A stretch of 64,000 nt of DNA from QPIN01 sp965224575 (GCA_965224575.1 CBDCZQ010000006.1:1860001-1924000), one strand, 5' to 3'; shown: positions 28,178 through 38,474, counted from the stretch's first letter. A program made the numbers and translations. Notes: generated by a model not told the origin, from the letters alone.

Positions 28178-29512
28178 TTTGGTAGTAGTTAGAGTTTCAA
28201 CTTCAACCCATTTCAAATTTACCTTACCTGCCGACCCTTTTGATTGATGGTTTTTTGCATTGTTTTGATATGTTTTAATAAAAAACACATCATTAGGCAG
28301 TTGAATTGATTTTATTTTTTGTGATAATACCCAGTTTGAAGGAGGGAGGATGTCATTATTTAATTGTTCAAGTCTAGCTGATATGACATACTCATTCCCC
28401 TCTTTCTCAAGTTTTACAGTTATTGACTGAATGTATTTTTTAAAAAAATCTAGCTGTCCATTAATCGTTTTTGATTGATAGGTCATTAGTGTTTGCTGAA
28501 AATGGGAGGTAGATTTTTTAGTGTTTTTGATGCTTTTTAAAACAAGGTTACCATCAATATTGATGGTAACCTGAGCCAAAATTATTTGAGTCTGATTTTT
28601 ATTAGATATACCTAGTTCAAACACTTCCTGCATTGATTGTGAGTCTACATTAAAGTTAGCAGTAAAAACCCAGTCATTTTTTTTCTCTGGCACATCAAGG
28701 TGCAAAATGTTTTTGGTTTTTTTTGTCGAGCTAATTGATACAGCACCTTTATCCACTTTCAAAAGATTAGTATCAGGGTTTACAACTGTCCATTTGCTGG
28801 ACAAAGATTTTTCAATAAAATCATCTCTAAAGACAACTTTACCTTTGTGTGCTCTTCCTTCAATTTTTTCTTTGATGCTTTCTAAGCTTTTTTCCATCTC
28901 TTCAATATTACTGGCAAAATAATATTCGCCCCCACTTGCCTCTGCAATATTGGAAAGTTCTATTGCTTCATCTTCATTCACATCAATACCAAGAACATTT
29001 ACCGTGATTCCCTGTTCTTTAAGTATGCTGACAACTTCATTAACATCACCTCCACAAGTATCCTGGGTATTTGAGAAGAGAATAATCATTTTGTCTCCTT
29101 TTACCGCATTTAATGCTTCACCAGCTTGTTGTAGTGCTTTGGCAATCGGCGTTGATCCTTGGTCTGGTTCTAGCATTTGTACATTTTCTACTATAGCTTC
29201 GGTATCTAAAGGTGTTAATGGATTGATTATTTCGATAGCAGAGCAGTCTCTATCTCCCTGATGCCCGTATACTTCTACTCCTACATTTATGTCCTTTGGT
29301 AACGTTACTATCAAAGCCTCAAATGTTTCCATAGTACTTTCTATTTTGCTTAAATCTTTTAGTTTTGTATGTTTAGAAAATTTTCCGGACATTTGTTCTG
29401 AAACATCGAAAATAAACAGTACATTAGAAGATGCCCAAGCTAGATTTGTAGAAATAGATCCTACCAATAAAATAGCTGAAATTATTACGTTGAGTTGCAA
29501 TCTTTTTTTCAT
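28175..29512 (-). CDS. secreted VWA domain protein with lectin-like C-terminal domain
   Basis: A 445-residue protein with a signal peptide (first ~27 residues, ending AWA), a VWA domain (about 30-210) and a C-terminal ~230-residue beta-rich domain that begins VVFRDDFIEKSLSSKWTVVNPD, the usual opening of concanavalin-like (DUF1349-type) jelly-roll modules. The MIDAS is altered: DVSEQMS (Asp36-x-Ser38-x-Gln40) replaces the third Ser of DxSxS, while the later TQDT/ LFSNTQ segment is retained, so metal-dependent binding may be weakened. Paired cysteines (DRDCS and DTCGG) could form a disulfide. Single gene with its own terminator. Role unknown, perhaps cell-surface or periplasmic binding. Confidence 0.78.
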   Translation of the reverse strand: MKKRLQLNVIISAILLVGSISTNLAWASSNVLFIFDVSEQMSGKFSKHTKLKDLSKIESTMETFEALIVTLPKDINVGVEVYGHQGDRDCSAIEIINPLTPLDTEAIVENVQMLEPDQGSTPIAKALQQAGEALNAVKGDKMIILFSNTQDTCGGDVNEVVSILKEQGITVNVLGIDVNEDEAIELSNIAEASGGEYYFASNIEEMEKSLESIKEKIEGRAHKGKVVFRDDFIEKSLSSKWTVVNPDTNLLKVDKGAVSISSTKKTKNILHLDVPEKKNDWVFTANFNVDSQSMQEVFELGISNKNQTQIILAQVTINIDGNLVLKSIKNTKKSTSHFQQTLMTYQSKTINGQLDFFKKYIQSITVKLEKEGNEYVISARLEQLNNDILPPSNWVLSQKIKSIQLPNDVFFIKTYQNNAKNHQSKGSAGKVNLKWVEVETLTTTK

Positions 29513-29677
29513 ATTTTTCTCATTTATTTAGGCTTTACTTTTCTTTAATTAATTATACTGTTTATTATTATATTTTGAAAAATCTTAAGCATTTTTTTAC
29601 AATATCTGTATGAGATGCACACATTTTTTCTGGTAATTAACAATAATATTCTATATTAAAACCAGCTTGGTATTCTT

Positions 29678-30643
29678 TTAGCTCTGTAATATTTGATCCA
29701 TTACCCAAGCTGTTCGTGCCGCACTAACACCTGTACTAGGGCATTGTCCTATACCGTTCAGTTGATTAACGATGGTTTGAATCAACGGTTGTTGTACATG
29801 TGCTGGATTATCAATAGGAAAATTCTGCTTTCTACCTTTAGTGATTAATTGAACTGGCTCGGTACCAAATGACGAAAATACCAACTTTCCCTTATTTCCA
29901 ATAATTTCTGTTCGGTCTTGTCGTTCAAAACTACTAAAACTCCATAGTCCTGTTCCTTGTACACCACGGGCAAATACAAAACTGGCACTTACCGTATCTT
30001 CCGCTAGATATTTATTGGATTGATTACCGCTATGACCTCTTGCTTTAACTATTGGTCCAAGCATAAAGTCTAGATAATCAAGAGTATGACAAGCTAAATC
30101 CATAAAAAACCCACCGCCAGATATTTCTGGAATGACGCGCCAAGGAAGAGGCTGTTTGGGGTCGTAATTGAAGAGGTGGTTATATGTTACGGTTACAGCA
30201 CGAACTTTTCCAATAGCACCTGTTTCTAGTAATGATTTGATGGTTAAGAAACGGGGTAAGGTGCGCCTATAATAAGCAACATATAATGGCACATTCTTTT
30301 GTTCGCATGCAGTAATCATTGCCTGACATTGTTTTGTATTAAGCGCCATGGGCTTTTCAACATAAACTGGTTTGCCTGCCGATGCGACTTCTAAAACATA
30401 ATCATGATGTAAATGAGGTGGTGTTGCGATGTATATGGCATCAACATCTGGATCTTGAATAAGTTTCTGGCTGTCTTGATAGTGTTTTGGCACATGATGG
30501 CGCAGAGCATAGTCTTTTGCCTTAGCTGCATCGCGTCGCATAACTGCAACCAGTTCAGAATGATTGGCTTTCTGAAACCCCGGGCCACTTTTGACTTCAG
30601 TAACAGAACCACAGCCTATAATACCCCAACGAATAACTTTCAA
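29678..30643 (-). CDS. Gfo/Idh/MocA-family oxidoreductase
   Basis: A 321-residue NAD(P)-dependent dehydrogenase. N-terminal Rossmann fold with GIIGCGSV (about 6-13), the EKPM motif (YVEKPMALN) with the catalytic-region Lys, and the C-terminal Gfo/Idh alpha/beta domain with GGGFFMDLACHTLDYLDFMLG, where the His-Asp pair binds sugar. Substrate not predictable. Start: a TTG at 30643 is preferred, since GGAG lies six bases upstream and the product opens directly on LKVIRWGIIGCG; an ATG 66 bases further upstream would add a tail with no family counterpart. The C-terminus is complete. Confidence 0.85.
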   Translation of the reverse strand: MKVIRWGIIGCGSVTEVKSGPGFQKANHSELVAVMRRDAAKAKDYALRHHVPKHYQDSQKLIQDPDVDAIYIATPPHLHHDYVLEVASAGKPVYVEKPMALNTKQCQAMITACEQKNVPLYVAYYRRTLPRFLTIKSLLETGAIGKVRAVTVTYNHLFNYDPKQPLPWRVIPEISGGGFFMDLACHTLDYLDFMLGPIVKARGHSGNQSNKYLAEDTVSASFVFARGVQGTGLWSFSSFERQDRTEIIGNKGKLVFSSFGTEPVQLITKGRKQNFPIDNPAHVQQPLIQTIVNQLNGIGQCPSTGVSAARTAWVMDQILQS

Positions 30644-30807
30644 GTAATACTCCAATTTCTCTGTACACGACAAAAAATCAGCATCTGGCTGATTCCTTGT
30701 AAATCCCATTACTCTACTTAACGGACCGAAGTAAGGAAAGTATTTTCTTCATTTGTTTTTTTGATTGAGCAAACATATTAAATAACCCAGAATGCAAAAA
30801 ATGATCA

Positions 30808-32053
30808 ATGGCACGCTGGAATGTAAAATTAATTATTGACGATAACGATGTCACTATTGCAGGACATCCTTCAGAATATTTAGCTGGTCATGGCATGAAA
30901 GTTCTTGAATGTAATGGTGAAGATATAGATGCATTGTATAAATGTATTACTGAGGCAATTAAAACCGATGGATCTGTCGCGGTGATTTATAAACGTCCTA
31001 TGTGTTCGGGTATTGAAGGATTGGAAGGCTTGACCCATGGGCATGATGTGGTTTCTGTAAAAGTAGCACTTGAATATTTAGAATCTCACAATCAACAAGC
31101 TGCTGCAGACGTTTTAAGAACTATCGAAGCATCGAAACAAGACAAAGACTTCAAATGATGATTGGGATGCCAACCGTGGTGTATTTGGTGATGCCGTAGT
31201 TGATGTACTTGCTGGTATGGGCGAAGCAGATCGAATCGCAAAAGTTCGAGTTATAGACAGCGATCTGGAAGGCTCCTGTGGTTTAGTGAAAATTCATCAA
31301 GCCAATCCGGAAGTATTTATTTCATCCGGAATTATGGAATGTGGCAACTTTTCTGCAGCCGCCGGTTTTGGTATGGAAAAAGGAAGACAGGGTGTTTTTG
31401 GAACCTTTAGTGCCTTTTTGGAAATGACTATTTCTGAAATCACTATGGCGCGATTGAACAATTCTAATGTTCTCAGCCATTATTCCCATTTAGGGATTGA
31501 TGACATGTCAGATAATACTTGTCACTTTGGCTTAAATAGCATGTTTGCCGATAATGGTTTAAGCGACGGTTATCCAACCAATCTGTATTTTCCTGCGGAC
31601 CCAAATCAAATGAGAGCCTGTGTAAAAAGCATATTCTTTGATCCAGGTTTGCGCTTTGTATTTTCTACTCGCTCCAAAGTACCCACTATTTTGGATGACA
31701 AGGGCCAAGAATTTTTTGGTGGTAATTACTAGTTTGTTTCCGGTAAAGATGAAGTTATTCGAGAAGGTACACAAGGCTACGTTGTCAGCTTCGGTGAAGC
31801 ACTTTATCGCGCTTTTGATGTTGTAGAACGTTTAAAAGAAGAAGGAATTGATGTTGGTTTAATCAACAAACTAACCTTGAATACTATCGATGAAGAGATG
31901 ATGACCAAGTTGGGTCAAGCCCTGATGGTTCTAGTCGTTGAGTCTTTTAACCGTAAAGCTGGACTAGGTAGCCGTTTTGGTTCATGGTTGTTAGAACGTG
32001 ACTATTCACGCAAATATAGGCATATAGGCACTCATAAAGAAGGCATGGACTAA
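30808..32053 (+). pseudogene. transketolase-like pseudogene (truncated, frameshifted, one nonsense codon)
   Basis: Three pieces of one protein in order: the end of the thiamine-diphosphate domain (30808-31158), the pyrimidine-binding domain (GVFGDAVVDVLAGMGEADR..., 31160-31729) and the C-terminal transketolase domain (31733-32053, ending HKEGMD). Between the first two a frameshift near 31157 is needed; between the last two an in-frame TAG at 31730-31732 interrupts FFGGNY-FVSGKDE. The first ~200 residues of a transketolase are absent. No promoter or ribosome binding site is visible. The last two pieces are one continuous frame apart from the TAG. Its stop overlaps the stop of the ABC exporter. 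A functional transketolase, if any, must lie elsewhere. Confidence 0.85.
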
Positions 32054-33816
32054 TCAACTCCTCCAAACTGCAAAGCCGCCAATCGAGCATACAATCCTTT
32101 TTGCTCAAGCAATGCCTGATGATTCCCAACAGCAACAATTTCACCTTGCTCCATCACTACAATTCGGTCAGCCTTTAACACAGTCGAAAGCCGATGAGCA
32201 ATGACTAGAGTCGTTCGGTTTTGTATTAAATGTTCTAGAGCATGTTGGACTAGTTGTTCGCTTTCTGCATCCAGAGAGCTGGTTGCTTCGTCTAATAGTA
32301 AAATGGGTGCATTTTTAAGGATTGCGCGAGCTATGGCTATACGCTGTCGTTGACCGACTGATAGTCTAAGACCTCGTTCGCCAAGATAAGTATCGTAACC
32401 TTCAGGTAATCGGTCGATAAATTCATCTGCCGCTGCCGCTTTAGCCGCTATTTTGACTTCTTCATCTGTGGCATTTGGCTTTCCAAAACGAATATTTTCT
32501 ACCACACTGGCTGCAAAAATTGAAGTTTCCTGGGGAACAATAGCGATGTGTTGCCGAAGGTTATGTAATTCAAGTTGGTCAATATTTTGACCATTGATGT
32601 TGATTTCTCCCTGTTGAAAATCGTAAAAACGAAGTAACAACTGAAACACTGTACTTTTACCTGCCCCAGATGGGCCGACCAATGCTACGGTTTCACCGGA
32701 TTTAATGGTTAGGGAAAAGTGGTGCAAGGCATGTTGTTCAGGTCTTGATGGATAGTTAAAATAAAGGTTTTGAAAGCTAATGGCTTCAAAGGCTGTTGCG
32801 GGTATAGCTTGGGTATTTTTACTTGAAGCAATGGCGGGTTCGGATTTTAATAATTCCAGAATACGTTCCATGGCTCCGGCTGCGCGTTGAATATCGCCCC
32901 AGACTTCACTTAACGAAGCAGTGTTGGTGGCAACCATCACGCCATAGAGTAAAAATTGGCTGAGTTCCCCTAGTGATATTTTACCCTCTTGTACCCATTG
33001 TGCGCCTAGCCAGATTATTGCCATGAGCCCACTAAACACAGTGAATATGGCAAATGCTGACAGCAAGGCTCTGGCAAGCAAATGATGCCGTGCTGTAGCA
33101 AATGCATTTTCTACCGAGGTGTTGTAGCGTTGGCTGTAATGATTTTCTAAATTATAGGATTGCAGGACTTGTATGGCATTAAATGTTTCCCCAGCAATAG
33201 CGCTGGAATCTGCAATGCAGTCTTGGTTTTTTTTGGATAATCGTCGTATTTTTCGTCCAAAAAAGATGAGTGGCATGATAATCAACGGTACAATAATCAG
33301 GATCAGCCCGGTAAGCTCCAAGTTAGTGACTGATAACATGATCAAACTGCCGGTGAGCAATAAAGTACTGCGTAAAGCTACTGAAATACCCGCGCCGACA
33401 ACTGATTGGACTAATGTAGTGTCGGTGGTGAGTCTTGAAAGTACTTCGCCGGTTCGGGTGGTTTCAAAAAATGCCGGTTCCATTTTTAACACATGCTGGT
33501 ACAGTGTAGAACGTATATCAGCCACAATACGTTCACCCAACCACATGACCAGATAGTAGCGAATGGCTGAAAATACAGCCATGATAGCAACAATAGCTAG
33601 CAACAAAATAAAATAGCGGTTTAGCATGTCAGGTTGTTGCAATAAATAGCCCTGATCAATAATCAATTTGATAGCGATGGGTAAGGCTAATGCTGCCGCT
33701 GCGGCAATCATCAAAACAAAAATAGCAACTAGCAAACGGAGTTTGTACGGTTTAAAAAAACCTATTAGTTGAGCCAGTGAACTAACTTTGTGCTGAGGCT
33801 TGTGTTTTTTGGACAT
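32050..33816 (-). CDS. ABC exporter, MsbA-like (transmembrane + ATPase fused)
   Basis: A 588-residue half-transporter. The N-terminal transmembrane domain (about 1-310) has six spans; the ATPase domain (about 340-588) shows Walker A GPSGAGKST, Q-loop VPQETSIFA, signature LSVGQRQRIAIARA, Walker B ILLLDEATSSLD and H-loop AHRLSTV. It works as a homodimer in the inner membrane. The length and motifs fit the MsbA-related group (lipid A/lipid-like substrates), but the substrate cannot be told. It overlaps the end of the transketolase pseudogene and is divergent from the LolD-like gene. Confidence 0.85.
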   Translation of the reverse strand: MSKKHKPQHKVSSLAQLIGFFKPYKLRLLVAIFVLMIAAAAALALPIAIKLIIDQGYLLQQPDMLNRYFILLLAIVAIMAVFSAIRYYLVMWLGERIVADIRSTLYQHVLKMEPAFFETTRTGEVLSRLTTDTTLVQSVVGAGISVALRSTLLLTGSLIMLSVTNLELTGLILIIVPLIIMPLIFFGRKIRRLSKKNQDCIADSSAIAGETFNAIQVLQSYNLENHYSQRYNTSVENAFATARHHLLARALLSAFAIFTVFSGLMAIIWLGAQWVQEGKISLGELSQFLLYGVMVATNTASLSEVWGDIQRAAGAMERILELLKSEPAIASSKNTQAIPATAFEAISFQNLYFNYPSRPEQHALHHFSLTIKSGETVALVGPSGAGKSTVFQLLLRFYDFQQGEININGQNIDQLELHNLRQHIAIVPQETSIFAASVVENIRFGKPNATDEEVKIAAKAAAADEFIDRLPEGYDTYLGERGLRLSVGQRQRIAIARAILKNAPILLLDEATSSLDAESEQLVQHALEHLIQNRTTLVIAHRLSTVLKADRIVVMEQGEIVAVGNHQALLEQKGLYARLAALQFGGVD

Positions 33817-33902
33817 AATGATGAAAAGAATCTCTTGAGAAGGTGTAGTCTAACTTATTCGTTTTTCCACAGAGTGGATTTATAGGAAATAAATTACAAA
33901 GA

Positions 33903-34598
33903 ATGACAAAAAAAATCGCGGTAGAATTTTCACAATTGACGAAACACTATCAGGAATCTGGAACACAACATGTCATTCTTAACCAATTAAGTTTATCGAT
34001 TGCTGCGGGTGAATTTATTGTTTTGCTGGGCAGAAGTGGTTCAGGAAAGTCGACTTTACTCAATTTGATCAGTGGTATAGATCAGCCAACTGATAGCGAC
34101 ATTAAAGTAAACGGTAGTGATCTTTGTGCCATGACAGAGCATCAAAGAACAGTGTTTAGACGGCATCATATTGGTTTTGTCTTTCAGGCGTATAATTTAA
34201 TTCCCACCCTGACGGTTGCCGAAAACCTGTTATTGCCTCTGGAACTGATCAAGCCAATTGATAATATGGATCGTGAAAAAGTACACGATTTACTCTCACA
34301 ACTGGGTTTGTCTGACCGTTTTGATACTTATCCTGATCGACTTTCAGGTGGAGAGCAACAGCGAATCGCGATAGGCAGAGCATTGATTCACAACCCTGAT
34401 ATTATTCTTGCTGATGAACCCACTGGGAATCTGGATTTGGAAACAGGTGAACAGGTTCTACAACTCTTAGATAAGCTCGTTCGTAAGGCAGGTAAAACGC
34501 TGATTATGGCGACTCACAGTGAACAAGTGATTGGTCAAGCTGACCGTGTATTTACCATTAATAATAAAGCACTGGAATTAATGACGAATATAACATGA
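33903..34598 (+). CDS. ABC transporter ATP-binding protein, LolD/MacB-type
   Basis: A 231-residue ATPase with Walker A GRSGSGKST, the LolD-type AYNLIPTLTVAENLLLPL, signature LSGGEQQRIAIGRAL and Walker B DIILADEPTGNLD. It belongs to the LolD/MacB/FtsE group that energises FtsX-type permeases. Its ATGA overlap with the next gene (34595) couples it to the 849-residue permease, its natural partner. Directly upstream of a CrtC/AttH-like gene, an arrangement seen for systems of unknown substrate in many gammaproteobacteria. Confidence 0.88.
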   Translation: MTKKIAVEFSQLTKHYQESGTQHVILNQLSLSIAAGEFIVLLGRSGSGKSTLLNLISGIDQPTDSDIKVNGSDLCAMTEHQRTVFRRHHIGFVFQAYNLIPTLTVAENLLLPLELIKPIDNMDREKVHDLLSQLGLSDRFDTYPDRLSGGEQQRIAIGRALIHNPDIILADEPTGNLDLETGEQVLQLLDKLVRKAGKTLIMATHSEQVIGQADRVFTINNKALELMTNIT

Positions 34599-37144
34599 AG
34601 CCAATTCTGAAAAAAGCCAGTCGTAATTTTTTATACCAACACCCTTGGCAACTTATTTTAGCTATTCTAGGGATTACACTAGGGGTAGCCGTTGTTGTTT
34701 CTATTGACCTAGCTTTGGATAGTTCACTAAATTCTTTCACCCAGACAACTCAGGCTTTATCAGGTAAAAGCACGCACAGGATTACTGCCAGTGATGGTGG
34801 GTTGGATGAAAAGCTATATCGGTCTTTACGCGTGGAACACGGTATACAGCACTTATCTCCAACAATCAGTGGTTATATTAGTACGGAACATGCTAGTGAA
34901 AATACCTTTAAGCTATATGGCATAGATCCTTTGATTGAAAGCACTTTTCAATCATCTTGGCAGCAGGGCAGTGGCGCAGGTAAAGGATTGCGTTTAATAA
35001 CAGAACCCAATAGCGTATTAATCAGCCATCAAACGGCAAGTAAACTGGGTTTGCAATTAGGTGACACATTAACGATCAAATCGGATGCCGGTCAGCATGA
35101 TTTAACTCTTATTGGTTGGATATCGGAAGAGAATGCAATCGCCCAAGAGTTGCTGGATAATTTATTGATTACTGATATTGCGACAGCTCAAGAGTGTTTA
35201 GGACTATTAGGGAAGCTTGATGCGATAGATGTCATGTTTGATCAAGCTCAAACACCTACTGAACAAATATTAAAACGACAGGTATTGCGAAAAGCTTTAC
35301 CCTTAAATGTATTACTAATACTGCTAGAAAATCAGGCGGAGTCATTAAAACAAATGACTCATGCATTTGCTATTAATTTAAAAGCATTGGGGTTACTTTC
35401 TTTATTGGTGGGGATGTTTTTAATCTATAACACCATGACATTTTTAGTGATTCAGCGGCAAGGTTTATTTGGCAGTTTGCGTTTAATAGGTGTGACTCGC
35501 AAGCAGATTTTTCACCTCATTATGGGGGAAGCTATCATACTCGCAGTGATGGGTACGGTATTGGGCATTGGTTTAGGGATTTTACTGGGTCAAGGTTTAT
35601 TACAACTCATTTCTGGTACCATTGATTCTTTCTTTTTTCGCGTAGATAGCAGTTCATTAATACTGAGTCCTGTACTGATTGGTAAAGGCATTCTACTGGG
35701 TTTAGGTGTCACCTTATTGGCTGTCTTAACACCCGCATGGGAAGCGACTCGTCAATCTCCTCATCGTACTCTAATACGATCCCATCTAGAATCGAATAGT
35801 CGTCGATTTATGCAAATAGCAGCCATTGTCGCCTTGCTATTTATTTTGGCTAGTCTCGCGCTTATCCTGCTTCCAGGGAAAAATATCAGTCTGGGACTTG
35901 GCAGTATTTTTCTGATGTTGTTTGGTTTTGCACTCCTGATTCCCTGGGTTACGATTGGATTGATGAAACTGTTTGAGAAAATATTATCTGTTTCTCCCAG
36001 TGTTTTGGCTCGATTTCCCTTTCGACTGGTCAGAGCTGAAATCAGCAGAACAGGCATTGCTCTGGCAACCTTGATGATAGCAGTCGCCGCATCAATAGGC
36101 ATGGATTTAATGATTGGTAGTTTCCGACTCACCGTTTCTGAATGGTTGAAAACATCGTTACAAGCCGATCTTTATGTCAGTTTATCGGGTAAAACACAGC
36201 TAACGGATAAGTCACAGGTTGGCCAACAAATGAAAGCAAATTTGACCAGACTAAACAGTGTGGAGATGCTGAGTAACGTGCTACACACTCGATTAATTCA
36301 TAACCAAACATCGACTTCGGTTGCTGTATTTGAATTAAATGAAAAATCTAAACGTGGATTTATTTTTAAACGACAGACGAATGATGTGTGGGAATCCTTC
36401 ATGCATCAAAACAGTGTTTTAGTCACCGAACCCTATGCTTATCATAATAATACCCAGCTTGGTGACATCATTAAGTTAAAGACAGTGCAGGGCGAACAGG
36501 CCTTTAAGGTCACTGGGGTTTATGCTGACTACAGTGGCGATCAGGGTCACCTTGCAATGAGCAGAAATATTTATCAACAATACTGGCCAGATTTAGGTTA
36601 TACCGGCATCGGTATTTATATTAAAGAAGGAGCTGATATTAAGCAACTGGAAGCGCAGATTAAACCCTTATTAAAACCGTATCAAACCATAAAATCTGAG
36701 CAAGCTATTTATCGGGCATCCATGCAGATGTTTGAACAGACTTTTAAAATCACCGACGTATTGCGCTGGCTTGCCGCCAGTATAGCGTTTGTCGGGGTAT
36801 TCAGCGCATTGATGGCCATTCAGTTTGAACGCACCCGACAACTGGGGATTCTTAGAGCCATTGGTATGACTCCTTGGCAAGTAGCGCGTTTAATCAGTAT
36901 TGAAACCGGCCTAATGGGATTGATTGCTGGGCTGTTTGCTGTGCCTGTCGGATTAGCAATGGCTTATGTATTAATTTTTGTAGTCTATCAACGCTCATTT
37001 GGCTGGACATTAGCCTTTCATTTTGATGCCGGCATTATTTTACAAGGGGTATTATTGGCTTGCTCTGCTGCACTATTGGCAGGTATTTTCCCCGCATTAA
37101 AAATGGCAAAGACAAGCCCTGCTCAGGCACTTCGCTCGGAATAA
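34595..37144 (+). CDS. ABC transporter permease, duplicated FtsX/MacB type
   Basis: An 849-residue permease with an N-terminal membrane helix (about 25-45), a periplasmic MacB-like core domain (about 50-240), three helices of a first FtsX domain (about 255-400), further spans, a second periplasmic domain (about 515-690), and the final three-helix FtsX domain (about 720-849, with RTRQLGILRAIGMTPWQVAR and FPALKMAKTSPAQALRSE). This is the full-length two-FtsX arrangement (YbbP-like). It moves substrates by coupling to the LolD-like ATPase. The next gene starts two bases after its stop, so all three form one operon. Confidence 0.85.
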   Translation: MKPILKKASRNFLYQHPWQLILAILGITLGVAVVVSIDLALDSSLNSFTQTTQALSGKSTHRITASDGGLDEKLYRSLRVEHGIQHLSPTISGYISTEHASENTFKLYGIDPLIESTFQSSWQQGSGAGKGLRLITEPNSVLISHQTASKLGLQLGDTLTIKSDAGQHDLTLIGWISEENAIAQELLDNLLITDIATAQECLGLLGKLDAIDVMFDQAQTPTEQILKRQVLRKALPLNVLLILLENQAESLKQMTHAFAINLKALGLLSLLVGMFLIYNTMTFLVIQRQGLFGSLRLIGVTRKQIFHLIMGEAIILAVMGTVLGIGLGILLGQGLLQLISGTIDSFFFRVDSSSLILSPVLIGKGILLGLGVTLLAVLTPAWEATRQSPHRTLIRSHLESNSRRFMQIAAIVALLFILASLALILLPGKNISLGLGSIFLMLFGFALLIPWVTIGLMKLFEKILSVSPSVLARFPFRLVRAEISRTGIALATLMIAVAASIGMDLMIGSFRLTVSEWLKTSLQADLYVSLSGKTQLTDKSQVGQQMKANLTRLNSVEMLSNVLHTRLIHNQTSTSVAVFELNEKSKRGFIFKRQTNDVWESFMHQNSVLVTEPYAYHNNTQLGDIIKLKTVQGEQAFKVTGVYADYSGDQGHLAMSRNIYQQYWPDLGYTGIGIYIKEGADIKQLEAQIKPLLKPYQTIKSEQAIYRASMQMFEQTFKITDVLRWLAASIAFVGVFSALMAIQFERTRQLGILRAIGMTPWQVARLISIETGLMGLIAGLFAVPVGLAMAYVLIFVVYQRSFGWTLAFHFDAGIILQGVLLACSAALLAGIFPALKMAKTSPAQALRSE

Positions 37145-37146
37145 AT

Positions 37147-38301
37147 ATGAAAAATAGCTTGAAGGTTTGGGGGTTAATTATAATGGGTGTTCTAGCCATT
37201 AGCTGGTTTTTTTTACCCACTCAAAATAGGCTGTTTGTCGAACCTAGCCCAGAAATAAATTCAGAATTCAGTGATATTTTATCTGCTGAAAATGAGTCGT
37301 TTGCCAAGGCCTATAATCCCAGAACTTTTATTTTTCCACAAGATCACGGGGCGCATCCAGAATATCGTATCGAATGGTGGTATTTTACTGGTAATGTAAA
37401 GACTCAAGCGGAACGAAAATTTGGATATGAATTAACTTTTTTCCGTTTTGCTTTGACACCCGAACAAACCAAAACCTCTTCTGCCTGGCGCGATAATCAA
37501 ATGTATATGGCACATTTTGCATTGACAGATGTGGAAAGCAAAAAATTTTATGTAGATGAAAGGACTAGTCGGGCAGGAAACGGTCTGGCTGGTGCTTCTT
37601 CAGACCTCTATCATGTCTGGTTGCATAACTGGAAAGCTGAAGCCATTAATGGTAATAATTCAAACATCCAATTAACCGCAAAAACAGACGATTTTTCCAT
37701 TGCATTACAACTGGAAGCACAAAAAAAGATTGTCTTACAGGGAATGGATGGTTTAAGTCAAAAAAGTCCAGAATCAGGTAATGCGTCTTACTACTATTCT
37801 TACACGCGGTTGGCAACAACGGGTCAAATTCAAATCAAACAAAAATCTTATGAAGTCAGTGGTACAAGCTGGATGGACAGAGAATGGAGCAGTAGTGCTT
37901 TATCAAAGGAACAATCTGGGTGGGACTGGTTTGCTTTGCAATTATCTGACAATAGCGAATTGATGTTTTACCAGCTTAGACAAAAAGACGGCAGTATAAG
38001 CCCGAATAGTTCAGGTGCGGTTTTTCATGCAGATGATACAAAGAATGATTTAAATTTATCAGAAGTTCAAATGAAGGTGCTGAATCAATGGAAAAGTCCA
38101 CATACCCAAATTAGCTACCCGTCAAAGTGGCAATTATTGATTCCAAAACTTGAGTTAGATTTGATTGTAACCCCGTTAATCAAGAATCAGGAACTTAATG
38201 TCAGATATCGCTATTGGGAGGGGGCGGTGAATGTGACGGGAGAGAAACAAGGCCAAGCTATTTTGGGGAAAGGTTATGTTGAACTTACGGGGTATGAATA
38301 A
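37147..38301 (+). CDS. CrtC/AttH-like (carotenoid 1,2-hydratase-like) lipocalin-type protein
   Basis: A 384-residue protein with an N-terminal membrane or signal helix (about 5-26) and the AttH/CrtC-like double-lipocalin domain: EYRIEWWYFTGNV, FGYELTFFRFAL, MYMAHFALTDV, AGASSDLYHVWLHNWKAEA and SGTSWMDREWSSS are conserved blocks of this family. It is named after CrtC hydratase, but most members are not carotenoid enzymes; its coupling to the ABC genes argues for a lipid- or hydrophobe-handling partner of the transporter. The ATG at 37147, two bases after the permease stop, gives a correct signal-like start. Confidence 0.83.
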   Translation: MKNSLKVWGLIIMGVLAISWFFLPTQNRLFVEPSPEINSEFSDILSAENESFAKAYNPRTFIFPQDHGAHPEYRIEWWYFTGNVKTQAERKFGYELTFFRFALTPEQTKTSSAWRDNQMYMAHFALTDVESKKFYVDERTSRAGNGLAGASSDLYHVWLHNWKAEAINGNNSNIQLTAKTDDFSIALQLEAQKKIVLQGMDGLSQKSPESGNASYYYSYTRLATTGQIQIKQKSYEVSGTSWMDREWSSSALSKEQSGWDWFALQLSDNSELMFYQLRQKDGSISPNSSGAVFHADDTKNDLNLSEVQMKVLNQWKSPHTQISYPSKWQLLIPKLELDLIVTPLIKNQELNVRYRYWEGAVNVTGEKQGQAILGKGYVELTGYE

Positions 38302-38362
38302 TTCCACAGTTTGATCTGATAAAACAGTTGTATTCTGACTCTAAAGTATTTTTTACTTATTT

Positions 38363-38390
38363 TTGAAAAAAAGTACATAATGTTTAAAAT
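38363..38390 (+). promoter_or_regulatory. candidate sigma-70 promoter of hspQ
   Basis: TTGAAA (38363-38368), 16-base spacer, TAAAAT (38385-38390), about 80 bases upstream of the hspQ ATG. Candidate only; a heat-shock-specific -35/-10 was not found. Confidence 0.35.
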
Positions 38391-38474
38391 TTACTATAAG
38401 TATCTCAAGTAAAATTATTTTAACCTTTTACATTGGAGGTACTAATTCTATTGAGAGCAGAGGAGAGTTATTCA

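Noticed and set aside
32050..33816. Naming the ABC exporter msbA
   Set aside because: Motifs show the MsbA-like group but not the substrate; no lpxK gene adjoins it as usual for msbA, so no symbol is given.
37147..38301. Calling the CrtC-like protein a carotenoid hydratase
   Set aside because: No carotenoid genes nearby and the coupling is to an ABC transporter; the family is much broader than CrtC.
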